Part shown: positions 54,362 to 64,000 of the stretch, in pieces | Numbering within the stretch: the stretch's first letter is position 1 | Layout: every line of letters starts with the position of its first letter | NCBI GenBank assembly: GCA_011947345.1 | Contig: JAAVTG010000428.1 | Span: 1 to 64,000, forward strand | Length of the DNA: 64,000 bases | Origin: Phytophthora quininea | Taxonomy: Eukaryota; Oomycota; Peronosporomycetes; Peronosporales; Peronosporaceae | Direction: 5' to 3' | Program-made: the position numbers and the translations under genes | The notes under the pieces: model-generated | Databases searched by the model: none | What the model saw: the letters and a program-made list of their open reading frames with translations, nothing else | What the model was told of the DNA's origin: nothing

Positions 54362-55583
54362 ATGCTCACCACGCCAACGCCAGCACCATTGCCAAGACTC
54401 GCCTCCACCGTGGATACCACGCGGTCGCCGTCGTCGCCGTCCTCCTTCTCGCCCGACATAAAGGTGTGTAGTAGCGCGAAATTAGGTCGCTCGATCCCTC
54501 GACTCACCTCCATTTTGTGCGATTCGCAGTTCGGACTGAGCCACCTCCTCGAAGCCGCCGAGCAAGTGTGTCCGCCGACGGCCGATATCTCGTCGTCGTT
54601 CGGCCGCATCAGTCCACTCAAGCGCTCACAGCCACTGCCTTCCATCAATTCGATGGGCTTCACTTGAAGCCTCAACCACTTCCAAGCGGGCCCGTATCGG
54701 CTCGGACGTCGATCTCGACGTGCAGGCTTCCTACAGTCTGCTCGGTCATATGCCGCGTCAAGCTATGATCTATCCGTCGGTACCCCAGCAGCACCAAACC
54801 CCCACCAGATCGTGGCGTACGCGCCGACCATTGAAGTGCAGAGCCCCAGCAGTGCCGGATCAACGTCACCACTACCCACCATGCGGATCGTCACAGGGTA
54901 CTCCACTAGTTCAGTGAGCCGTGGTGAAGCACCCTCGGTTTGGGACACGGTGCTCACCACGGGCAAGTTCCCGACTGAGGTCGGTCTTAGCGAGAATGGG
55001 GCCGAACAGACGTCGCCAACGACATCGTTCGTCGCCATAAGTTCGAGGCCAATGAAGGACGAAGCTCCCGTGACTCGTTCAACCCGCTCAGTCTCAAATC
55101 CATCATGAACAACGACTCGGCGGTGACGTCTTCGAGCGTGTTGGGCATCCCCATCACTAACTCCAACCTCACCCGACAGAGTCCTCCCAGCAAACCCAAA
55201 GCATTGACTAAGAAGTCGAGTCAACGGGTGCTGAAGCGGTCCGACTACTCGCAGCACGGCATGGTGCGCAGCGGACGGTGGTCCGTCGAGGAAGAGAACT
55301 ACGCCAAAGCGATGATCGAAGCCTTCAAAGCTGGGTACCTGCCGCTCCACGGCAATGTGTCACTGCGCAAGTTCCTCTCCGAAGTGCTCGTGTGCCATCC
55401 CATGCGCATCAGCAAGAAGTTCGTGGGCTATGTGCGCAAGTATCACTGGTACCGGATCGCTGCCGGCAAGTGCGACCCGAGGTCAAGCGGCACGCGCTGC
55501 AGCAGTTGTGCCTCGAGCGCGTGTTCTGGACGTCGCTGCAGCAGAATAGCGAGTGGTCCGCCAGTCTCCGCCGAGACGAATAA
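54362..55583 (+). pseudogene. SANT/Myb-like conserved protein (arm B copy), frame-broken
   Basis: Second copy of the gene at 35911-37141, with the same intron (54464-54530). Relative to arm A it has one fewer Phe codon in SSFFSP, CCAAA instead of CCAA near 54797, CCC instead of CCCC near 55067, CCCG instead of CCCGG near 55480, and one fewer Leu codon near 55513. Three of these shift the frame, so this copy is worse preserved than arm A. Confidence 0.65.
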
Positions 55584-55808
55584 GTTGGCGGCGAGCGTAT
55601 TTAAGAAGGAAGATGAAGGCCAAGCAGATTAGAAGTAGTTGTACAAGTACTACATGTAATAGTAGTAGTAGTAGTAGTATGGCGTCATTGTGCTTTCGAA
55701 ATGAATCGTTGTTCGGGTAATGTTGCTGGTAAGTTGCGTTCGATAGTTTTGCAAAAACAAAATATCGTCAAAACTTCTAACACAGCAACGCGTCTGTGGC
55801 CATAAACC

Positions 55809-56361
55809 TTAAACAAGGTGCTTGATATCCATGTGAAAAATCTTGTAGTCGTTGCGAATCGATCGCGCGGTAGTGTAGTCCCCGAATCTGTTGTCGAAGG
55901 CTTGCAGATCTATTCCTGCTTGGCCCAATCTTTGAAAACCGGAATGCGGACGTTCCCAATTCCCAATATTCTCTTTAGGAGCTCTAGTTCGCCCCACCTT
56001 CTCCGCCTCAATGGCTGCCTTCTCGGCCGCTCTCATGGCTGCTATTTCCGAAGGCGACCTGTCCGCCACCTTCTTCGCCTCAGCGGCTGCCTTCTCGGCC
56101 TCTTTCTTAACTGCTTTTGCTGAAGGTGACCTGTTGAACACCTTGTTTAGACCGAAAACGAAAGGATGCCTCTTTCTTCGTCGGCAGCATCGTCGTTGGC
56201 ATCGACGGTTTCGAGTCGCCGCAAGAGTTTGTGGGTCCGACGGAGAGAAGCATCTTCGGAGTTGGCAGTTTTCAGGGGGAGTCAACACGAGTCGGAGACA
56301 CGACACCACCATAGACGATGAATGACACCACAATGGCAATTATCAAGCAGGAAACTCGCAT
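55809..56361 (-). pseudogene. RxLR-dEER effector (arm B copy), frame-broken
   Basis: Counterpart of 35129-35684: same signal peptide and the same break just after it. The run TTTTT in arm A is TTTT here (about 56158), shifting the dEER-to-helix junction, and GGG is GG near 55914. In return, the AGGAGC/AGAGC difference near 55986 keeps this copy open through the Lys/Ala-rich helix to the C-terminus KIFHMDIKHLV. Confidence 0.6.
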
Positions 56362-56819
56362 TGTGTGGCGCGGGTTACCGGTAATTCGATAATGAAATAG
56401 AACTCGCTGCAATGCGTTCGCAGTGATAGCTTTGAAATGCTTGGATTATGCGCTCATAAAATTTGTGTCAACTATTATGCCAGCAAGTCTACATTGCGAT
56501 GGAAATTTCCTCAGTAGTTAAAGTTTTACGTGTGTAAAAGAGACCACCAAAAGTTATTTTTCGAAGAAAATCACCGTAAAGTCCATCTTTTCATTCACCT
56601 CATACGCATCTGTCCACGACCTCATTCCCGAATTTGCCTGGTCGACAGCAAATGGCATCCCCTTCATTAGTCGTCGAGTTCGTGCTACGCAACTAATTCG
56701 CCGTCGACACTGGCTTTCTAAGATGTCGGTGGTATAAATGAGTTACATTCACTGTACAACCAGCTCTTGTGAGGAAGGAAATTGAATTAATTAACTGTTT
56801 AGCGGATTTCTCGCCTTAA
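56362..56819. other. Effector upstream region, arm B
   Basis: Counterpart of 34334-35128 without the 340-bp segment. No gene seen. Confidence 0.5.
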
Positions 56820-59337
56820 GGTGCTAAGCTATCTATCCGTGAGAGTTGCGTTCGTGTCGTCCACATGTGGTGCATGGGTTCCGGGATATTATTTTCTGGC
56901 GGAGCAAAGCCAAGTTGTTGCAGCACGCGGACCACAGTAGCGCGGTCGCAATGAAGCTCATGTGCGTGTTGGTAGAGGAATTGGTAGTGCCTCTTGAACG
57001 AGTTCAGCAGATTGAGAATATTTGGCACTTCAGCTGTCGTTTCCTGGAAATGAATGTCGTTCTTGAGTCGCCATGTTGCATGAAACACAATCGCTGTGTA
57101 GATCCTCCATAGAAGTATCCGTTCTTTGTGCTCACTTCTCCAGTTCCTATGGAGGTCTTGCAATCTTGGGAAGAGTAGCAACCTCCAGCTTAGATCGACG
57201 CAAAAGAACGTCGACCACCGGCTCCATAGTTCGCTCCACATTGGTTCTAATGACGGGCACGTGAAAAACAGTGTTCTACCGTTTCGATCTCCTGGCATTC
57301 CGGACGAACGGAGTTTTGGATGGTAGGATGTAGTTCTCTGAGGAAGTATAGTCGTGAACCGACTGTGAGGTCTCCGAAGCACATTCGTACTATCACATCA
57401 TGAATTACCGGCAGTAGATATCCACGTAGAGAAATCACACTGGACAAGGTCTCATGAATCCTTTGTCGAGGACACCCCAGGTCTTCCATCGGATGATGCA
57501 TCAACTCCGGAACTTGCTGGAGAATCACCTTCCAATCTTGCGATCGCAAATTTGGGAAGAATCGCGTCGATGGTTCTGTTGGGAGACAGCTACTTACCTT
57601 GATTCCAAATATCGGCGGTGAATTCGTACTTGTTACTTCCTGCATTCCTCCTTCGTCCGGATGCGGTAGTAAGCGATGAAATAATCGGCTCATTTGATGG
57701 TAGAGCACGAAAATGTCATGCGGAAGCACTTTCGTCCCAAGTATTGGATGAATCTCGGAGCAGACGTCCGTGAAAAATGCCGTTGACGACGGCCAGTCGC
57801 GATTGGCACCCAGAAAGTCGGCAAAACATAACTTTTATGTTTTGCCAGTTCCCGACAGAGCGCCCGAAAGGCGTTTGACCCTGACCCCAGGGGCTTCGCC
57901 GGACTTGCTGGGCTTCGTGTATCCAGTACCTGAAATTCAGGCAACTTGCTCCACCAAATTGGGGTGAATAACGCCTTCTGCAGAGTTTTCATTCTGTTGT
58001 AGTGAATCGACTCCGGGGCTGGCCATTTAATTCTGTTCCACTCCCGTAGCAAGTGTCTCCACCACAAAGGTAGCATGCTCGACCTCCAGCCCGCTTGTTT
58101 CGGTGGGTTTTGAAATAAGAAATCACTCGATCGCGGGCGGGCGAAGTTGCCATAGCGTAATTGGATCATGTAGAGCATTGGGCGATACCATACGTTGTCA
58201 TCTTCGTCTGGGTGTGTAGTAATCGCTAATACAAAGTTCTGGAGGAGTTGAAAGTGCTGGCGACGAATAACAGTAGCTACATCAGGAACCCCGATGCCGT
58301 CTGCTTCGCGTGGCCTCACAGCCAGTCCTTTTTGAACGATACTTATCCCAGATTTCCCAGTGCTTACGCGGTTGTATAACACGTACCGATTCACAATGCC
58401 TTGCCAGCGTTTGATGAACCGGGTCAGAATCGTCACAGAAGCTGTGAAATACCACAGCAATGACAAAATCTCTGCTTGGGCGATCAACCTCGGCCGATTA
58501 GGGTTCTCGCTCGGCCTTTCCAAAGTTGGAGCCGCTTAATCAATTTTTGTCGAGTTGATTCGCCACCAATGTTGAAGTATCACCATTGCCGAACGGAATG
58601 CCAAGATATCGCACGGTTTCGCCGCGCTTCAGTGATTTTAGCGGTGACACTCGCGGAGCAGAACGTTTACTGTTGAGACTCATTAGCACACTTTTGTTAT
58701 GGTTCAGCCGAGCTCCAGATCCTCCACAATAGTCATCAACAATTTGAAGCTGCTCTTCTAGCTCCTTCTTTCCTTTTGAGAATAGCACAGTGTCGTCAGC
58801 AAAGAACCTCACTGGGACTCGTAATGTTTGGCCCACCAGGACACCTAAATCTCTTTGAGCGCGTAACAAATTTCCTAGTGGTTCCAACGAGAGAGCAAAC
58901 AGATACGGAGACAATGGATCTCCCTGTTTCACTCCTCGAGTTGGTGTCAGCGAGTCCTGCGCCCATCCGTTGATCATTAATGAACATTTTGAGTCGTTGT
59001 ACAACAGACGTATCCACCCCAAAAACCGAGGCCCAAATCCTTGTCGTTCCAAAACTCGAAGGAGATACAGACGATTAACGCGGTCGTAAGCCTTAGCGAA
59101 GTCCAAGAACGTGGCAAGTCCTTTGCGTTTTGAATTGTTTCTAAGTGCTGGAGATCGCGGACTAGCATTACCTGCTGGTCAATCCGACGCCTCGGTATAA
59201 AGCCCTTTTGATCCGGATGCACTAACTTAGAAATGTGTGGTCTAAGGCGATTCACTAATACTCGCGATAATATCTTGACCTCAACGGGCATCAGTGTGAT
59301 CGGCCGAAAGTTTCCCGGTTCAGATCGGTCTCCATTC
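56820..59337 (-). pseudogene. LINE reverse transcriptase, C-terminal two thirds
   Basis: Continues the RT domain: NGDRSEPGNFRPITLMPVEV, LVNRLRPHISKLVHPDQKGF, MDFAKAYDRVNRLYLLRVLE, LTPTRGVKQGDPLSPYLFAL, and the catalytic FADDTVLFSKG at about 58790. Then the connection region (GETVRYLGIPFGNGD) and a zinc-finger-like RT C-terminus (SVRPECQEIETVEHCF). The end is TAIVFHATWRLKNDIHF and LHCDRATVVRVLQQLGF. Frame changes lie near 59110, 58530, 57700 and 57260. Reading order shows no endonuclease in this part, as expected. Confidence 0.85.
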
Positions 59338-59369
59338 TTAACCCTTTGAACGCGGAGGGTCGGAAAAAC

Positions 59370-59390
59370 GTCTTATCACTTCCATAAGAC
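59370..59390. repeat. piggyBac left subterminal hairpin
   Basis: GTCTTAT and ATAAGAC flank the loop CACTTCC, a perfect 7-bp inverted repeat 28 bp inside the left end. Confidence 0.8.
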
Positions 59391-59631
59391 TATCTTGATT
59401 TAAGTATGGTCTCAAATCCGCAAAAGTGAACTAGCTCCCTTTCCCACAACACGAAGACATTTGATTGGGTACACGTGTAGAATCCAACGACTCTTATTGG
59501 ATGAATAAACAGCCGGCCAAATCGCAAAGCATGTCTTTTTTGAAAATTTGTGCTCGTAGGGATTTTGTCCCCTTCGGCACACACGCCACTAATTCTCAAA
59601 AACAAAAGCAACCAGCTTCGCGCCATATCCG

Positions 59632-62600
59632 ATGGATCCTCTCATGGACTACAAGGCTGTCTGGCCGCTGTTGCGCAAGGAGAAGTGGAAAGCGAGGCCG
59701 CCAAGGGGTTGGACATTCAGTACGGCTCCGTTTATCTCTGATATAATCACCTGTGAGGTGACTAACCAGTTTTTCTGTGCTGTAGCTATGACTTCTTCAA
59801 ACCTGGCTACGACAGAACAAACGGAACTCGGGGGATACATTACTTCAACGGAGCAGACGAACTCCTTACCTACGTGCGGTCAGACAAAGAACTTTATGCT
59901 CGTCTTCATGTGCTGGTGCAGTCACACGGCCGCAGTATTGGCGGTACGTTATTTATAGAGCTTTTTACCAAACTCGACTAACTGTGTGTATGTAGAGCAA
60001 TCACCGATCACTCCGGGGCAGCCGAAACGCGCTGAACAACCTTCGTCGATTCGTGTAAATAAAACTGCGACACAGATGAAGAAAAAGCCTGCAGCCGCAA
60101 CAGCTACCCAGCCAGCGAGAAGAAGCCAAAACAAGCCAAACCGAAGAAGAAAACCAAGAAGCAGATAGCGGAAGAGGCGGCGAATCGTCGCAGGGAAATT
60201 TCTGCATTTGGCAAGATTTGGGGCAGTCACAATGCTACGGGTAAGCGGCTTTGACTGATTTACACAGTAACGTACTAAATTGATGTGAGTTCGCAGCTCA
60301 AGATGGAAAAGCAGCATCGACTCCATCACAAGTTTCGGAAGGTATATGATGTTGAAAATATGTTGACTGTGGAGGTTTGTATTATGCTGACCTGTTGCGT
60401 ATATTTGGTGGGATCTATGTTGACAGCGGCGGCTAATGCAGACGAAGGCAGCATAACCGGAAGGAGTAATGCTGACGCGGAGATGATGGATGTGGCTAAT
60501 GTTGACAACGTCATCGTACCACAGCCCCATTATGCTGACATTCCCACGAGGGTTGCCACAGCGAGCGACGAGAGTGCTGATGCTCCAGCGAGTACTGCAG
60601 CGACACGCGACAAGCAATCCCACGAGAATGACACCGATGATTGTGGGTCGGCATCGATGTCGAGTGACGAACAAGACGGGACGGTGAGCTCTGTTGAAGA
60701 CCACGAAAGTATTTGCAATGAAGACTATACGCTGGAGCCCAACGTTGGAGAAGATGAAGGCGATCGAATTGATCACGGGAGCCCGCCAAAACGCACTCGT
60801 CGTGCTACGAGGACTCCGCTCGAGTTCTCAAACTCGGATTCGCTTGATCCTAATCTGGTAGTTGGCGATGACGAGTTGCATTTGGAGTCTGATGGCGAAG
60901 GAGAAGAAGACTCGGGAGAAAACGCTGAGGACGAGTACTTTGAAGACGATACAGAATCGAGCGGGGAAGACAGCGCTGTTTCAGAATCCGTTCAAGAGGA
61001 AGTTGAACGTGTCGTGAGGCTAATGGATGAAAATGAGCTACGTGAATTGCACCTGAGTGTACAAGGTTTGTCATATCGTTCGTATACTGACTTGAACACT
61101 ATTTGACAACGAGTTTATGCTGACAGCTTCATCCGAGGTCTTCGATAGGAACCAGTTAGCGGCAATGGCGATCGGAGGCTGGAATGTGCTCCCTACCAAC
61201 GCAACTGCAGTTTTACATGAGGATCTGCTTGTGGACAAAGTGTACAGCGGATATTGCGGACCCTCGCAAGATATTCAGCCATCATCGAAAGATCCGCTGC
61301 GACTCTTCTACTATTTTATGCCCAAAGCGTTCTGGCGTCAAGTCGCTAGCGAAACAAACCTGTACTGGGAGCAGACGTTTGAGGCACGTCTACAAAAAGC
61401 TGAAGAGCGCGAGGCAAAGGTGACTCATCGGAAGCAGCGTGAACGCGACCAGCTGCGGCGGCGGCTGATGAAGTTCGAGAAAATATTCCCACATGAAATT
61501 GTACAATGGGTCGGCTTGATGTTGGCTCATGCGCTTAGCCCGTGTAAACGTCTAGAACTGCACTGGTCTACTCAAGAAAATGGCGTTCTTCCTGTTGGGA
61601 CCTTTGGGAAGGTGATGTCTCGCGATCGTTTCCGTGGAATATCACGCTTTCTTCACTTCACAAACAATGAAGATCCTGCTGCAAGCACAGACAGAGCCTG
61701 GAAGGTCCGGTCTGTCTTGTCAACACTAGAGAAGACATTCAAAGAAGGTTACGTTCTCGGCTCGCGAGTGGCAATCGACGAGGGCATGCTTCCGTCTCAG
61801 AATCGCCATAACCCGACGCGAACGTACCTGAAGGACAAGCCCCACAAGTGGGGGTCCAAGTGTGTGATGACTTGTTGCGGAGACACTGGCTACTGCAAAG
61901 GTACGCTATGTTGACTTGTCAAGTTTACTATTTGAGCTATATGCTGACGTTGTGTTCATGATTTGTGGCCGAATTGCTTGCAGAGTTGAGTTGGATGTTG
62001 GCAGAAAACATGATGCTGAAGGTGCACAGTCAATGGACACCAAGAGCGGACCTGCTGCTGTTATCCGCAATATCGCTTGTGTGTTTCGGGGCTTCCATAC
62101 GAAGGTCGACGCGTTGTTATTGCAGATCGCTTCTACACGTCTATTCCGCTAGCACAGCAGCTGCGCACCATGGGCTTCAATTTCGTCGGAACAATACAGA
62201 CGAATCGCTGCGGTTGGTGTAAAAGGTCGAGTTTCCATCGAAGAAGCGTCCTGAAGCGATTCCACGAGGTACTTTCAAAATGGCGGTAGCGGAGTCGAAC
62301 CCTGGATTAGTTGCGTTGGGGTGGGGCGACAACAACTACATCTACTTTCTAGCGTCGCATGTCGGGACGGAGGTGACGACAATTCGCCGGCGAGAAAAGA
62401 ATGGTGTGTACAGCGAAGTTCCGTGCCCGCAGCTTGTGACGGAGTATCAACGCTACATGGGTGGTGTTGACCGACATGATCAGCTTCGGCTGCAATCTTA
62501 TTCGATGCAGCTAGCAACTCGGTAAGATGTCGTTATGCTGACTTGTTGGGTTTACCATATATGACTTATGGTGTACTTATTGCGCAGGTTCAAAAAATAC

Positions 62601-63118
62601 TACAAGAGCTTATTTCTTGGCCTCACTGACATGGCGCTGGTAAACGCATACATCGTCTACACGTCGCTGTGGGAGAAGAAAAGAAGAAGAACTTCGACTT
62701 CTTGTCAAGCCTTCACAAAGCGCTCATTGCGCAGTCAGAAAGCGATTTTGCAGTGACTGCCGCAGCGCCGGGTAGACCTTCTGAATTAGTCGAGTTGCCA
62801 GCGGTAGCGCTAGCACACCACAGTGTGGTCCCGTTTGCAGGCAAGCGGGAAAACTCAGGAACCGAACGGACAAGGCAGCGTGCCTGCAAAGTCTGCTCGT
62901 TTTACAAGCCCAAGGACAAGAAGAGAGGAGGGTCCTCCATGTTCTACTGCCCAGCGTGCTCTGCCAAACGAAAGGGCTACTTGGTGCTTTGCAACAAGGT
63001 GCGTGGGCATCCGGGGAACTCGAATTTGACTTGCGCGCAGATCTGGCATTCAGTGTGGCAGAACGGCGAGTTCATGCCAAAAGGTGGCCGCATCCGAGAC
63101 CGAGGTGCCATCAAGTAG
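59632..63118 (+). CDS. piggyBac transposase (DDE_Tnp_1_7), multi-exon
   Basis: Exon 1 starts MDPLMDYKAVWPLLRKEKWK at 59632. Another exon gives FFKPGYDRTNGTRGIHYFNG (about 59790-59949, donor GTACGT). Basic and acidic linker exons follow (60000-60360; 60420-61065, SDGEGEEDSGENAEDE). The core exon from about 61140 to 61900 has FYYFMPKAFW, FEKIFPHEIVQWVGLMLAHA and VAIDEGMLPSQNRH (first catalytic Asp). After an intron (61901-61981) comes VIADRFYTSIPLAQQL (second Asp, in a shifted frame near 62090) and YQRYMGGVDRHDQLRL (third Asp), then an intron at 62522-62587. The C-terminus has a Cys-rich finger, CKVCSFYKPKD...MFYCPACSAKR, ending at 63118. The complete DDD triad is present. Minor one-base breaks near 62090, 62205 and 62690 leave activity in doubt. 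Confidence 0.85.
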
Positions 63119-63470
63119 TTAGTTGCTTGTAATGAAATCGATAACTACTTCACGCAACGTTTTGTCTCTTCACCTTCTTGCATACATCTACAGTAGTCCG
63201 GTAGTCGGGGCGAGACAGCTAGGAGAGCGAGTGGAGTGCAGCTGGAGAACTCGGTATTAGTCTCGTGGAGTCCATCTATCACTCGTACTGGATTTCTGAA
63301 TTTCTGAATTGCGGAACGAGGGTGTTCAGGCCAAAATCGGTGCATTGGCCTGTCTATTCCCCGTTGCGAGAATTATTGTCCGAGAGCTTAGCAACAACGT
63401 CGTTGTAAACGAGCCATTTCGACACTGATGTAGACTATTCCATACTCAAATCAATACGTTATTTTATGTT
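63119..63470. other. piggyBac 3' untranslated region
   Basis: Non-coding part of the element between the transposase stop and the right end. No second gene seen. Confidence 0.6.
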
Positions 63471-63510
63471 GACTTGGAAGTGATAAGCGTTTTCATATCA
63501 CTTCCAAGTC
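63471..63510. repeat. piggyBac right subterminal hairpin
   Basis: GACTTGGAAGTGATA (63471-63485) and TATCACTTCCAAGTC (63496-63510) form a perfect 15-bp inverted repeat with a 10-base loop, ending about 20 bp inside the right end. It shares TATCACTTCC with the left end. Confidence 0.9.
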
Positions 63511-63534
63511 ACCCCTCCGCGTCCAAAGGGTTAA

Positions 63535-64000
63535 ACAGTAGTGCCACGGAGGAATATCGCTGATGTGGAAGCAGAATTCCACGTTCCAATTGATATCCAA
63601 AAACTATCGCAAGTATTTCTCCAAACGCGCCCGGATCTAGACGAAAACAATCACTGGTGAGGCCGTCTGGACCCGGTGCTGAGTGAGGTTTCAGTTTCCT
63701 GATCGCAAAGGCAAACTCCTCTGCGGCCAACTCGCTGTCAAGATCCTTGGTCACCTCTGAGGATAGTCGGCGGTCGATGCTATCAAGCAAGGTTTGTTGA
63801 GACGCCATGTCAATCTCTCGTTCTTCAGCTGGGAAGTGAGGGTCGCCGAATATTTTCCCCAATGCTCTTGAAAGCCATGACAGATTTCAGTAGGATCGGT
63901 TGATTCTTCACCAGCTGAAGTTCGTATCGATCTAAATGGAGTATTTCGAAGTTCGTATCGTGGCGGCCGAAAGAAGAACTTGGTACTTTTTTCAGCTGCA
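63535..64000 (-). pseudogene. LINE reverse transcriptase, N-terminal part
   Basis: Codons for FFRPPRYELRNTPFRSIRTS, then after a GGGGAAAA frame break GKIFGDPHFPAEEREIDMAS, FAIRKLKPHSAPGPDGLTSD and HQRYSSVALLF. This is the start of the LINE RT domain (fingers with the PGPDG motif). It is cut by the piggyBac element directly after VALLF. Confidence 0.85.

Larger units (their letters stand above)
54308..56819 (-). repeat. Inverted segmental duplication, arm B
   Basis: Reverse counterpart of 34334-37195. Its outer end (56819) abuts the 3' end of the LINE at TTAA, while arm A continues into unrelated sequence at the same TTAA, so the LINE inserted at that site in arm B. Confidence 0.9.
59342..63530 (+). 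mobile_element. piggyBac DNA transposon, complete
   Basis: 4189 bp bounded by TTAA on both sides (59338-59341 and 63531-63534). Terminal inverted repeats start CCC, as in piggyBac: left CCCTTTGAACGCGGAGGG, right (reversed) CCCTTTGGACGCGGAGGG, one mismatch. Both ends have subterminal hairpins containing CACTTCC. It encodes a spliced transposase. It inserted into the LINE polymerase. Confidence 0.95.
56820..64000 (-). mobile_element. Non-LTR retrotransposon (LINE), split by piggyBac, running off the window
   Basis: The minus-strand element enters from beyond 64000 and ends at 56820 with the 3' terminus shared by the fragment at 29695. The polymerase is readable on both sides of the piggyBac insertion at 59338-63534. 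Several one-base frame breaks and a few stops show the copy is inactive. Confidence 0.88.

Noticed and set aside
1..64000. CRISPR arrays, rRNA or tRNA genes, and bacterial-type operons
   Set aside because: Tandem repeats found have no spacer pattern. No tRNA cloverleaf or rRNA segment was recognised by eye, and gene structure is eukaryotic with introns.

Overview
This window looks like nuclear DNA from a plant-pathogenic oomycete, most likely Phytophthora or a close relative. The evidence is secreted RxLR-dEER effector genes and relics, short 60-85 bp GT-AG introns, promoters with an oomycete-type initiator, diverged ankyrin-repeat families with the 'VKWLHENRSEGC' signature, a secreted heme-thiolate peroxidase, and Copia, chromodomain Gypsy, LINE and piggyBac elements. 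Species cannot be named from the sequence alone.

Layout. 1-10.1 kb is a housekeeping block: a PH/Ser-Thr kinase gene (+), an Ulp1/SENP-type SUMO protease (-), an AN1 zinc-finger gene (+), two tandem THEM6-like hotdog thioesterase genes (-) and a small unknown gene (+). From 10.6 to 33.3 kb the window becomes an accessory region. Two inverted RxLR paralogs (10.7 and 14.5 kb) flank broken ankyrin genes. Further ankyrin genes follow to 22.3 kb, then a chloroperoxidase-type gene, then a graveyard of RxLR effectors broken by a solo LTR and LINE pieces, an aldo-keto reductase, one intact RxLR gene (31.7-32.2 kb) and another RxLR gene with a dEER. From 34.3 to 56.8 kb a 2.5-2.9 kb segment carrying an RxLR gene and a conserved SANT-like gene occurs twice in inverted orientation. 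Between the two arms lie a Copia element, a nibrin (NBS1)-like DNA-repair gene, an oxygenase-like zinc-finger gene, a complete Gypsy chromovirus and a truncated BED-finger gene. 56.8-64 kb is a LINE on the minus strand, split by a complete piggyBac element in a TTAA site.

A striking property of the whole window is that most otherwise recognisable genes, both host genes and transposons, are broken by one-base changes, usually in short homopolymer runs. The two inverted arms differ from each other mainly by the same kind of change. This points either to residual long-read indel errors or to widespread decay, and it limits how far any 'pseudogene' call can be trusted. In-frame nonsense codons (thioesterase B, one ankyrin gene, Gypsy integrase) are a separate class that indel noise does not explain.

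Functionally the window reads as a fast-evolving effector island next to conserved genes. Transposons create the gene-sparse space, duplicate and invert effector loci, and disrupt individual effectors.
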